Shown here: piece by piece, positions 1 through 6,308 of the stretch
Layout: every line of letters begins with the position of its first letter
Numbering within the stretch: position 1 is the stretch's first letter
NCBI GenBank assembly: GCA_021202205.1
Contig: JAJQDJ010000072.1
Span: 1 to 8,678 of the forward strand
From: Erysipelotrichaceae bacterium
GTDB taxonomy: Bacteria > Bacillota_I > Bacilli_A > Erysipelotrichales > Coprobacillaceae
Direction: 5' to 3'
DNA: 8,678 bases
Position numbers and translations under genes: made by a program
The notes under the pieces: model-generated
The model's input: only the letters and a program-made list of their open reading frames with translations
Databases searched by the model: none
Told to the model about the DNA's origin: nothing

Positions 1-50
1 TACGGGATTTAAAAATCTTTTAAATTTCTTCTTGACATTTTACCAGACGA

Positions 51-695
51 CTAATAGTTGTATATAAGTGGAACTTGTCCTTGAAAAATTTCTAAAAGAA
101 TAGGAATTGTGATTGTATGAGTATCATATTGTTCAAAAAAAGGATATATCATCGTAAGATTCATATGAACTTCAATTGATAATTCAACCATAACATGATT
201 AATGCCATAATTTCCAATGCTTTTATGAATAGCACTACTTATAGATGTAAGATTCTTGTAACATATAGAAATAGTTGGCGAAATAAAAGATGGAATATTT
301 AATAATGTTGAAAATGCTACTTGTGTTACAATACCACTTTGAGCAATATTTTCTATGCGCCTCTCATAATAGCTATCATCTTTGGCATGATATGTTCCTT
401 CCTCTATTGATGTATAAGTATTTTCTAAATCCAAAACAATCTGTGAAGCCAACTGATTGACTTTAACCATATCAAATTCTAATAAATCAATTTCATCATC
501 TATATTTCTTTCAATAATCAGCAAATCATTATAATCACCATCACTTGTACTATGAGCAACAATTAACTGGTTAAGTCTTTCCATCTCAAATTGACCATAT
601 TCTTTCAAACGTGGAATACATTGAATATAAATACCGCTTATCAATACATTCATAACAATAAACAACGCAAGGAGGATAATAAGATATTTTTTCAT
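51..695 (-). CDS. yunB: YunB-like sporulation protein
   Basis: This 214-residue protein has a short basic start (MKK) and one hydrophobic segment at about residues 4-24, so it is probably anchored in the membrane by its N-terminus with the rest outside the cytoplasm. Residues about 161-214 carry the recognisable YunB ending: a YGIN...VELSIEVHMNL block, a second hydrophobic strand IPILLEIFQG, and a final QVPLIYNY. In Bacillus subtilis, yunB belongs to the mother-cell sigma-E regulon and mutants sporulate poorly; its biochemical role is unknown. I chose the ATG at 693-695. The GTG nine bases upstream lies inside the ribosome site AAGGGTGAG, which sits about 5 nt before this ATG. The gene is separated from the folate gene upstream by a hairpin terminator, so it is probably transcribed on its own. 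The family call is from memory of the C-terminal signature; the middle of the protein is divergent. Confidence 0.8.
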   Translation of the reverse strand: MKKYLIILLALFIVMNVLISGIYIQCIPRLKEYGQFEMERLNQLIVAHSTSDGDYNDLLIIERNIDDEIDLLEFDMVKVNQLASQIVLDLENTYTSIEEGTYHAKDDSYYERRIENIAQSGIVTQVAFSTLLNIPSFISPTISICYKNLTSISSAIHKSIGNYGINHVMVELSIEVHMNLTMIYPFFEQYDTHTITIPILLEIFQGQVPLIYNY

Positions 696-745
696 CTTTC
701 TCACCCTTTTAATATATGTCTAATAACAAAAAAATATGTAAAATA

Positions 746-766
746 AAAAAGCATATTATGCTTTTT
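746..766 (-). terminator. Intrinsic terminator that contains the stop codon of the folate gene
   Basis: Read on the minus strand, AAAAAGCAT pairs perfectly with ATGCTTTTT around the 3-nt loop AAT, followed by a T-rich tail (TTTTTTATTTT). The TAA stop of the upstream gene (756-758) lies in the top of the hairpin. Only two G-C pairs are present, so the stem is weak, but the position exactly at the end of the long suf-folate transcript and the T-run make it a plausible rho-independent terminator. It would separate the housekeeping operon from yunB. Confidence 0.6.
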
Positions 767-1295
767 CAGTAATAATTTCGTCCAATGGTATATCATATTG
801 ATCATAATCTATATGATCAATATGCTGGAAAGAATACGCTAAACCCAATTTATATCCTTGATATCCCCTTGCAAAATAACGATCATAATAACCTTTACCA
901 TAGCCAACACGATTAAATTGATCATCATATGCTAGCATTGGTACTATCATCATATCTATATTTTTAATATCTACAAGTAAATCAGTTGTCGGTTCTAAAA
1001 CATGAAAATGCCCTTCTGTCAAATCATTAAAAGATGATATTTCGTAAAAATCCATAGTGTCATCATGGACCTTAGGAACACAAACACGATGCTCTTTTAA
1101 TAATGCCTTAATCAGTTGATGCGTATCTACCTCATCTTTTAATGAAACATAACAGGCAATCATAGATGAGCGACAAATCAAAGGGTGATTTAAAACAGAA
1201 TAATGAATAAATGATGAATAGGCAGAAAACGCCTTCATTTGTTGAAGGCGTTTGGTTTTCATCATTTGACGAATAGTTGCTTTATCCAATAGCAT
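756..1295 (-). CDS. fau: 5-formyltetrahydrofolate cyclo-ligase (5,10-methenyl-THF synthetase)
   Basis: This cytoplasmic enzyme converts 5-formyltetrahydrofolate plus ATP to 5,10-methenyltetrahydrofolate, returning stored formyl-folate to one-carbon metabolism. At 179 residues it has the usual family length. Visible family landmarks are the strand ACYVSLKDEVDT (47-58), VPKV (73-76), LEP (100-102), the signature DMMIVPMLAYD...NRVGYGKGYYDRY (114-140), with GYGKGYYDR as the phosphate/folate-binding core, and the ending PLDEIITE. The start is uncertain. ATG at 1293-1295 overlaps the end of sufB by 14 nt but has no ribosome site at a normal distance. A TTG at 1287-1289 sits 5 nt after GGGTGA and could be the true start. 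Either way translation is probably coupled to sufB, which makes this the last gene of the suf transcript. A strong hairpin lies within codons 15-23. The symbol follows common usage; the Bacillus homologue is yqgN. Confidence 0.9.
   Translation of the reverse strand: MLLDKATIRQMMKTKRLQQMKAFSAYSSFIHYSVLNHPLICRSSMIACYVSLKDEVDTHQLIKALLKEHRVCVPKVHDDTMDFYEISSFNDLTEGHFHVLEPTTDLLVDIKNIDMMIVPMLAYDDQFNRVGYGKGYYDRYFARGYQGYKLGLAYSFQHIDHIDYDQYDIPLDEIITEKA
1227..1253 (-). other. Perfect 10-bp hairpin inside the start of the folate gene, terminator-like
   Basis: AAACGCCTTC (1227-1236) is followed 7 nt later by its exact reverse complement GAAGGCGTTT (1244-1253). One further A-T pair can close inside, leaving a 5-nt loop. 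On the transcribed minus strand the stem is followed by TTTTCTGCC, a short T-run. It begins about 29 nt after the sufB stop codon and encodes K-R-L-Q-Q-M-K-A-F of the folate enzyme. It could act as a leaky terminator, an RNA 3' end stabiliser for suf mRNA, or a coding coincidence. The stem is directly visible; the function is inferred. Confidence 0.45.
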
Positions 1296-2685
1296 CACCC
1301 ATATCAAGCTTTATAAGCTGATTCAATTCAACAGCGTATTCCATTGGTAATTCACGAGAAAACGGTTCAATAAAACCCATAACAATCATTTCAGTTGCTT
1401 GTTGTTTGGTTATACCACGACTCATCAAATAAAATAATTGTTCCTCTGAAACTTTAGAAACTGTAGCCTCATGTGAAATTACAGAATCATTGTTGTGCAT
1501 GATATTAGTTGGTACAGTATCACTCGTTGATTTTTCATCAAGAATCAAAGTATCACATTCTACATTACTTTTAGCATTTATTGCCTCTGGAGCATGATAA
1601 ACCAAGCCACGATAATTAACTTTTCCACCTTCTCTAGAAATAGATTTAGAAATAATCTGACTAGATGTGTTGGGAGCCAAATGAATCATTTTACTTCCAG
1701 AATCTAAAATCTGTTGATTTTCAGCAACCGCAATAGTAATACATGTTCCTTTAGCACCTTCACCTTCAAGTACGCAAGTAGGATATTTCATTGTCACTAA
1801 AGAACCTATATTACCATCAACCCACTCCATCGAACCATTTTTAGCTACCTTAGCACGTTGTGTGACTAAATTATAGATATTTTTAGACCAGTTTTGAATT
1901 GTTGTATAACGGCATTTAGCACCTTCTAATACAACAATTTCCACAACACCTGCATGCAATGAATCTTTTGAATAAGATGGTGCTGTGCAACCCTCAACAT
2001 AATGTATATCACTACCTTTATCCACAATAATTAAAGTTCTTTCAAATTGGGCCATTCTTTCACTATTAATTCTAAAATATGATTGTAATGGTTTTTCTAG
2101 TGTGACTCCTGGAGGTACATAGATAAATGAGCCACCAGACCAAACTGCTCCATTTAAAGCCGAAAACTTGTTATCATCATAAGGAATGACAGTATCAAAA
2201 TATTTCCTAAATATTTCTGGATATTCTCTTAATCCACTATCAATATCTAAGAAAATTACTCCCTTTTCTTTCACTTCCTCTAACATATTATGATAAACAA
2301 CCTCTGATTCATATTGAGCACTTGCGCCCGCCAAAAACTTTTGTTCAGCTTCTGGAATACCCAATTTATTAAAAGTATTCTTTATTGTTTCAGGAACTTC
2401 ATCCCATTTATCTGTTAAACCAACACTAGGTCTATTATAATATGTATAGTCATCAAAATCCATTTGACTTAAATCTACACCCCAAGTGGGCATTGGTTTT
2501 TCTAAGAAACATTTTAATGATTTCAAACGATATTCTAACATCCATTCAGGTTCATTCTTAATTTTAGATATTTCTCTAACAACATCTTCGTTTAAACCTT
2601 TAGGTGTTTTAAAAACAGAAACATCTTCATCGATGAAATCATAGTCTTCGTTATTACCAGGAATATTGATATTTTCTTTTGCCAT
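1282..2685 (-). CDS. sufB: Fe-S cluster assembly scaffold SufB
   Basis: SufB is the core scaffold of the cytoplasmic SUF complex, where sulfur and iron are assembled into a cluster with SufC and SufD. The 467 residues match the family's usual length. Recognisable blocks are PTWGVDLS (66-73), FLAGASAQYESEVVYHN (117-133), GVIFLDIDSGLREYPE (142-157), the beta-helix core with VEGCTAP (230-236), and the C-terminal NVECDTLI and ISHEATVSKVSEEQLFYL. Cys377 and the His405-Glu406 pair correspond to the residues that build the cluster in Escherichia coli SufB (Cys405 and Glu434 region). The ATG is preceded by GAGGAG at a good distance. That site is formed by the last codons of sufU, which ends 2 nt upstream, so the two are translationally coupled. 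The C-terminal tail resembles SufD's, as expected for paralogues. Confidence 0.97.
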   Translation of the reverse strand: MAKENINIPGNNEDYDFIDEDVSVFKTPKGLNEDVVREISKIKNEPEWMLEYRLKSLKCFLEKPMPTWGVDLSQMDFDDYTYYNRPSVGLTDKWDEVPETIKNTFNKLGIPEAEQKFLAGASAQYESEVVYHNMLEEVKEKGVIFLDIDSGLREYPEIFRKYFDTVIPYDDNKFSALNGAVWSGGSFIYVPPGVTLEKPLQSYFRINSERMAQFERTLIIVDKGSDIHYVEGCTAPSYSKDSLHAGVVEIVVLEGAKCRYTTIQNWSKNIYNLVTQRAKVAKNGSMEWVDGNIGSLVTMKYPTCVLEGEGAKGTCITIAVAENQQILDSGSKMIHLAPNTSSQIISKSISREGGKVNYRGLVYHAPEAINAKSNVECDTLILDEKSTSDTVPTNIMHNNDSVISHEATVSKVSEEQLFYLMSRGITKQQATEMIVMGFIEPFSRELPMEYAVELNQLIKLDMGDAIG

Positions 2686-2687
2686 AT

Positions 2688-3128
2688 CTACTCCTCACTC
2701 TCTTTCATTAATTCGATTAATCCATTCCACCCTAAAGTAGCACATTTAATACGATTAGCCTGTTTATATGTATTTTGAAAAGCTATAGCTTCCTCTAATA
2801 TTTCAGGATTATAATCTTTCTCAAAAATCATATTCATATAATTGTCAATAATTTCTTGAGCTTCTTCTTTAGTTTTACCTTTAAGAAGTTCACTCATAAT
2901 AGATGTTGAAGATATACATATTGCACAGGCTTCACCATCATAACGAATATCTTCAATCACATCGCCATTAAATTTTGCTTGAATGTCCAAATTATCTATA
3001 CATGTTTCAGAATTCATATTAACTTTTAGATATGAATCATCGTCAACTAATCCACGATTTCTAGGATTACTGTAATGATCCATAATAATTTCTCTCATTA
3101 ATTGAGGATCATTCAAAGAATGCGTCAA
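2688..3128 (-). CDS. sufU: Zinc-dependent sulfurtransferase SufU
   Basis: SufU takes the persulfide sulfur from SufS and hands it to the SufBCD scaffold; in Gram-positive bacteria it replaces SufE. Counted from the TTG chosen here the protein is 146 residues, close to Bacillus SufU. The zinc/sulfur ligands are all present: Cys43 and Asp45 in ETCID, Cys68 in DGEAC, and Cys129 in RIKCATLGW. The family's usual CGD is CID here. IMDHYSNPRNRG (15-26) is the N-terminal signature. The start is a judgement. ATG at 3135-3137 abuts its GGGG directly and so lacks spacing. TTG at 3126-3128 has AAAGGGG 9 nt before it and places IMDHY at the same residue numbers as in Bacillus. With TTG the gene overlaps the end of sufS by 20 nt. 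An extra cysteine (Cys71) lies close to the ligand Cys68. Confidence 0.93.
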   Translation of the reverse strand: MTHSLNDPQLMREIIMDHYSNPRNRGLVDDDSYLKVNMNSETCIDNLDIQAKFNGDVIEDIRYDGEACAICISSTSIMSELLKGKTKEEAQEIIDNYMNMIFEKDYNPEILEEAIAFQNTYKQANRIKCATLGWNGLIELMKESEE

Positions 3129-4335
3129 GGAAATCATCCCCTTTCTTACATACTTCAATAAATGCATCTATTTCCTCTATCGTATTATAAAAATAAAACG
3201 ATACACGAAGGGTATTTGTAACATTTAAAAATTCATCTAATATTTTAGCACAATGTTGTCCTGCTCTTACACAAATACCATATGTATTAAATAATGAAGC
3301 CCCATCCTGAGAAAATACATTCTTAATATTAAAAGCTATTGCACCTTGAGAATTTTCATTATAAATTTCTATATTATCCAATTGTTTCATTTTTTCAATT
3401 GCATAATTTCTTAAATATAATTCATATTCATGAATATTATTCATACCAATATGATTCAAATAGTTAACCGCTGCTCCAAGTCCAATAGCTCCCTCGATGT
3501 TAGGTGTACCAGCCTCAAATTTATAAGGAGGATTTTTTAAAGTTACACTGCCACAACTGTTATATCGTGAATTACTACCCCCTCCTAATCTTGTAGGCCA
3601 AGTTTCACAAAGTAATTCATATTTTCCATATAAGACACCTATACCAGTAGGGCCACACATCTTATGGCCTGAAAAAGCCAAAAAGTCAACGCCTGTTGCC
3701 TGTACATCAGTCACTTGGTGCGGAACACTTTGTGCTCCATCAGCAATCACTATAATACCTTTTTCATGAGCATGATCACATACTTCTTTCATTGGTGCAT
3801 GGTATCCTAAAACATTGGTTACTTCAGCAATCGCAATAATCTTTGTATGATCAGTGATAGCTTTTTTAACATTATCTAAAGTTAATTTGCCTTCTTTATC
3901 CAACTCAATATAATTAACAATTGCTTTATTTTTTCTAGCAATATCAAACCATGGTAACGTATTTGAAGCATGTTCAGCCACAGTTACAAGTATTTCATCA
4001 CCTTCATTGATATGTGTTTCTCCATATCCATAGGCTACCAAATTAAGCGAATCCGTAGAGCCACTCGTCAATACAATTTCTTCTTTTCTTTTTGCATTAA
4101 TAAACTTTTGTATAGCTTCTCTTGCTTCTTCAAATTGTGTATCAACTTCATGTGACAAATCATAATCACCACGATGAGCATTACCTGAGTAATTCGTTAA
4201 ATAATTACAAACCGCATCTATCACACATTGAGGTTTCAAAGTTGTTGCACCATTATCTAAATAAATAAGAGGATGATTATGCATACTTCTATTTAACATT
4301 GGAAAATCTTTCCTAATTGTAAACACATCCAACAT
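3109..4335 (-). CDS. sufS: Cysteine desulfurase SufS (PLP-dependent, group II)
   Basis: SufS removes sulfur from L-cysteine to give alanine and an enzyme-bound persulfide, which goes to SufU. The protein has 408 residues, normal for the family. The PLP-binding lysine is Lys225 in FSGHKMCGPTG. Cofactor contacts are visible as SGSTDSLN (91-98), AEHASN with His122, and IADGAQS with Asp199 and Gln202. The persulfide cysteine is Cys362 in VRAGQHC. HRGDYDLS (54-61) corresponds to the usual HRGxHxLS. FEAGTPN (273-279) is also typical. ATG at 4333-4335 was preferred to the GTG at 4342-4344 because AAGGTGG is 9-10 nt before the ATG but almost touches the GTG. The start lies 1 nt after the sufD stop, and the end overlaps sufU, consistent with tight co-expression of this enzyme and its acceptor. 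Confidence 0.97.
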   Translation of the reverse strand: MLDVFTIRKDFPMLNRSMHNHPLIYLDNGATTLKPQCVIDAVCNYLTNYSGNAHRGDYDLSHEVDTQFEEAREAIQKFINAKRKEEIVLTSGSTDSLNLVAYGYGETHINEGDEILVTVAEHASNTLPWFDIARKNKAIVNYIELDKEGKLTLDNVKKAITDHTKIIAIAEVTNVLGYHAPMKEVCDHAHEKGIIVIADGAQSVPHQVTDVQATGVDFLAFSGHKMCGPTGIGVLYGKYELLCETWPTRLGGGSNSRYNSCGSVTLKNPPYKFEAGTPNIEGAIGLGAAVNYLNHIGMNNIHEYELYLRNYAIEKMKQLDNIEIYNENSQGAIAFNIKNVFSQDGASLFNTYGICVRAGQHCAKILDEFLNVTNTLRVSFYFYNTIEEIDAFIEVCKKGDDFLDAFFE

Positions 4336-4336
4336 A

Positions 4337-5233
4337 CTATTCACCCACCTTTGATAATGCCTTTTCGAAACGTTCTTTCAACATATCATTATCAATAACT
4401 TCAATAACTGGTCTTAAATAACCATATGTAATAAGCTGCATAGCTTGCTTTTTTGTCAAGCCTCGACTTTGTAGGTAGTATAAATGCTCTTCATCCATTT
4501 TACCTACACCCGCTGCATGTGACGCTTTAACATCATACTCATCAATATAAAGGAAAGGATTAGCACTCGCTTTACATTTCTCATCAAAAACCATAATACG
4601 ATTATTTTGATGTGATGCAGACCCACTTTGACCTTTTGTGATAGTACCTATACCATCAATAACCAACTTCCCTTCGTCTTTCACCACACCATAATTATCC
4701 ATTTGTCCATAAGTATGAGGTTTATTATGTTGAATAAGAACTTCATAATGCTTATCTTCATTTTGCTTTGACAATATAGCCATTCTAACTTTAGCTTCAG
4801 ACCCTTCACCATCCAGATAATAATGATACACTCCTTTAAAATTTCCATCAGATAGTTCAGCATAGCCATATTGACATAAAGCGTTATCTAATAAGTGAAT
4901 ATCCTCTACTATTTCTCCATCCAAGGAATCATTTTCGCCAAATAAATGAACAATGGCATCTTCTTTAATAAATATCTTTCTATCTAACTTTGAACCTAAT
5001 GATAAGATTCTACTTTCAATAATATTGACTTCTGTTTGTTTTTCTATCTCTAAACTTACATTCATATTTTGATGTTTATCTAAAAGATAAATAATTTGTA
5101 CTTCTACAGGTGATATATTACAAAACGTGATTATCCCATCATGATAACAAACACGATCAGGTAAATGAGATTCTTTGCATTCACCATTATATAATACTAT
5201 ATAAAACTGACTGCTTAATGTATAATTATTCAT
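4337..5233 (-). CDS. sufD: Short Fe-S cluster assembly protein SufD
   Basis: SufD partners SufB in the SufBC2D scaffold and is linked to iron entry. The C-terminal block is diagnostic: ANPFLYIDEYDVKASHAAG, DEEHLYYLQSRGLTKKQA and the following YGYLRPV. These align with the SufB tail, and His239 occupies the place of the conserved SufD histidine (His360 in E. coli). At 298 residues it is far shorter than typical SufD (about 420-440). It begins almost directly in the beta-helix core, so the helical N-terminal domain is missing. No frameshift is apparent: sufC ends over its first codons and the ATG has GAAGGA about 11 nt upstream, so the short form appears to be the real gene. The start overlaps the sufC stop by 8 nt. 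Position between sufC and sufS supports the assignment, since the first 100 residues alone would not identify it. Confidence 0.9.
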   Translation of the reverse strand: MNNYTLSSQFYIVLYNGECKESHLPDRVCYHDGIITFCNISPVEVQIIYLLDKHQNMNVSLEIEKQTEVNIIESRILSLGSKLDRKIFIKEDAIVHLFGENDSLDGEIVEDIHLLDNALCQYGYAELSDGNFKGVYHYYLDGEGSEAKVRMAILSKQNEDKHYEVLIQHNKPHTYGQMDNYGVVKDEGKLVIDGIGTITKGQSGSASHQNNRIMVFDEKCKASANPFLYIDEYDVKASHAAGVGKMDEEHLYYLQSRGLTKKQAMQLITYGYLRPVIEVIDNDMLKERFEKALSKVGE

Positions 5234-6047
5234 TGTTTAACTGTTCCTTCTTACCACAAGTACCTAAAATAATACCATGATTAAAATCTTCTTCGTTATC
5301 AATCTCAATACCTTTTTCTTTAATCCATTCATAACCTTCATTATCAATTTTTTCTACAAGTTCATAACCACCATTTTCTACTATCTTGCCTGACACCAAT
5401 ATATGAACATGAGTAGGTTTCACTAATTCAAACATTCTTTCATAATGAGATACCATAATACAGCCAAAATCATCATTACGCATTGAATTAATCGCATCAC
5501 TTACAACATGCAATGCATCAATATCTAAACCAGAATCTATTTCATCTAATAAAGCGATAGATGGTTCCAATAATTTCATTTGTAATATCTCATTACGCTT
5601 CTTTTCACCACCAGAAAAACCTTCATTTAAATAACGGTGCGCCAAATTTTCATCCATATTTAAATCATCAATATTCTTATCCAATGCTTTAATAAATTGA
5701 AACAATGAAATTGGTGAATCTCTTCTTGAATTCATTGCCGCTCTTAAAAAATCTGAATTGGTAATGCCAGGTATTTCTTGTGGATATTGCAACCCTAGAA
5801 ATAAACCAGCTCGTGCACGTTCATCTACCTCCATAGTCAATAAATCTTGACCATCCAACGTCATTGTCCCTTGTGTAACTTTATATTTCGGATGTCCCAT
5901 AATCGTTGATAATAAAGTCGATTTTCCATTACCATTTGGTCCCATTAAGGCATGGACTTCACCACCGTTGATTGTTAGATTAACACCTTTTAATATTTCT
6001 TTATCTCCTACTTCAACATGTAAATCTTTTATAATTAAAGTTGACAT
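5226..6047 (-). CDS. sufC: Fe-S cluster assembly ATPase SufC
   Basis: SufC is the soluble ABC-type ATPase that drives conformational change in the SufB-SufD scaffold. The 273 residues contain every ATPase motif: Walker A GPNGNGKST (36-44), LFLGLQYPQEIPG in the Q-loop region (82-94), signature FSGGEKKR (144-151), Walker B IALLDEIDSGLD (164-175) and the switch histidine His201. GYEWIKEKGIE (238-248) is the usual SufC ending, followed by about 25 extra residues whose last codons supply the ribosome site for sufD. I chose ATG at 6045-6047 because AAAGGGG precedes it by about 9 nt and MSTLIIKDLHVEVGDKEIL matches the family start. An upstream in-frame extension would run through the promoter. It is the first gene of the suf operon. 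Confidence 0.97.
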   Translation of the reverse strand: MSTLIIKDLHVEVGDKEILKGVNLTINGGEVHALMGPNGNGKSTLLSTIMGHPKYKVTQGTMTLDGQDLLTMEVDERARAGLFLGLQYPQEIPGITNSDFLRAAMNSRRDSPISLFQFIKALDKNIDDLNMDENLAHRYLNEGFSGGEKKRNEILQMKLLEPSIALLDEIDSGLDIDALHVVSDAINSMRNDDFGCIMVSHYERMFELVKPTHVHILVSGKIVENGGYELVEKIDNEGYEWIKEKGIEIDNEEDFNHGIILGTCGKKEQLNNE

Positions 6048-6072
6048 CAATTGTCGCCCCTTTCGATTGATT

Positions 6073-6101
6073 ATTTTACGAAAAAATACACTTATATTCA
6101 A
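6073..6101 (-). promoter_or_regulatory. Sigma-A-type promoter of the suf operon
   Basis: On the minus strand TTGAAT (6096-6101) and TAAAAT (6073-6078) are separated by exactly 17 nt. Transcription would begin near 6066, giving a leader of about 19 nt that just includes the AAAGGGG ribosome site of sufC. No riboswitch or long leader can fit. A 4-bp dyad (ACTT/AAGT) overlaps the -35 side but is too short to call an operator. Confidence 0.75.
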
Positions 6102-6127
6102 GTAATACGATAATAAATTTATAATTG

Positions 6128-6148
6128 CTCCATAGTTTAACTATGGAG
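6128..6148. repeat. Perfect 9-bp inverted repeat upstream of the suf promoter
   Basis: CTCCATAGT is followed after 3 nt by ACTATGGAG. A G-T and an A-T pair could lengthen the stem by two at the base. It lies 7 nt downstream of the stop of the 25-codon gene and 26 nt upstream of the sufC -35 element. On the minus strand the flank after the stem is AATTATAAATTT, which is not a proper T-run, so it is at best a weak terminator for the small gene. It could instead be a binding site for a dimeric regulator of suf. The sequence alone does not decide between these. Confidence 0.5.
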
Positions 6149-6155
6149 TATCATT

Positions 6156-6233
6156 TTAACAAATTCCACAAATAATCACAAGCAATATGAATAATACAAG
6201 AATCAAAGTAAAAGACCCTTGATGTGCAAGCAT
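6156..6233 (-). CDS. YjcZ-like tiny sporulation-associated membrane peptide (25 aa)
   Basis: This gene is 25 codons plus TAA. It has an excellent ribosome site, AAAGGAGG, 7 nt before its ATG. The peptide starts MLAHQGSF and continues TLILVLFILLVIICGIC, one hydrophobic helix long enough to cross a membrane. This pattern, F-x-LI-x-VLFILLVI-x-G, is the hallmark of the YjcZ family of tiny membrane proteins of spore-forming Firmicutes, which are usually 25-50 residues with a Gly-rich head. Here the Gly-rich head is reduced to a single QGS. Two cysteines (22 and 25) lie at the end of the helix. Biochemical function is unknown for the family. It stands alone between two operons, with an inverted repeat after it and a sporulation-type promoter candidate before it. 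Alternative: an unrelated small hydrophobic peptide, less likely given the motif. Confidence 0.8.
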   Translation of the reverse strand: MLAHQGSFTLILVLFILLVIICGIC

Positions 6234-6261
6234 ATCAATCCCTCCTTTATATCGTCAACTT

Positions 6262-6290
6262 ATATTATGGTAAAATGCGTTTAAATTTTG
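6262..6290 (-). promoter_or_regulatory. Candidate sigma-E/sigma-K-type promoter of the 25-aa gene
   Basis: On the minus strand CATAATAT (6262-6269) fits the CATAnnnT -10 shared by mother-cell sporulation sigma factors. CAAAATTT (6283-6290), 13 nt upstream, loosely resembles the sigma-E -35. Transcription would start near 6255, just ahead of the AAAGGAGG site. No vegetative promoter of comparable quality is usable: a TTTACC/TATAAA pair exists, but its -10 runs into the ribosome site. CATAnnnT is frequent in AT-rich DNA, so this is a modest call. Confidence 0.35.
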
Positions 6291-6308
6291 TATTATAGCC
6301 TACAAAAG

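Noticed and set aside
7..25. Perfect 8-bp inverted repeat (ATTTAAAA/TTTTAAAT) with a 3-nt loop downstream of yunB
   Set aside because: It is made only of A-T pairs, has no T-run after it on either strand, and is easily expected in AT-rich DNA.
38..46. TGG-TAAAAT on the minus strand, a possible extended -10 promoter reading out of the window
   Set aside because: No -35 match at 16-18 nt and no visible downstream gene within the window.
32..66. TTGACA on the plus strand followed by TATATA, a possible promoter
   Set aside because: The spacer is 23 nt, and the TATATA box lies inside the antisense of yunB with no plus-strand gene to serve.
3970..4155. Plus-strand open frame of about 61 codons opposite sufS
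   Set aside because: It lies wholly antisense to a well-conserved enzyme, shows no ribosome site I would trust and has no recognisable motif.
4681..4869. Minus-strand open frame of about 62 codons inside sufD in another frame
   Set aside because: Low-complexity hydrophobic translation expected from shifting an AT-rich gene; sufD itself is clearly the coding frame.
6048..6101. Longer sufC start within the upstream in-frame codons
   Set aside because: It would pass through the promoter and ribosome site and add residues absent from the SufC family.
6292..6297. TATAAT on the minus strand as a vegetative promoter for the tiny peptide gene
   Set aside because: No acceptable -35 at 16-18 nt; the nearest TTGAAT is 21 nt away.
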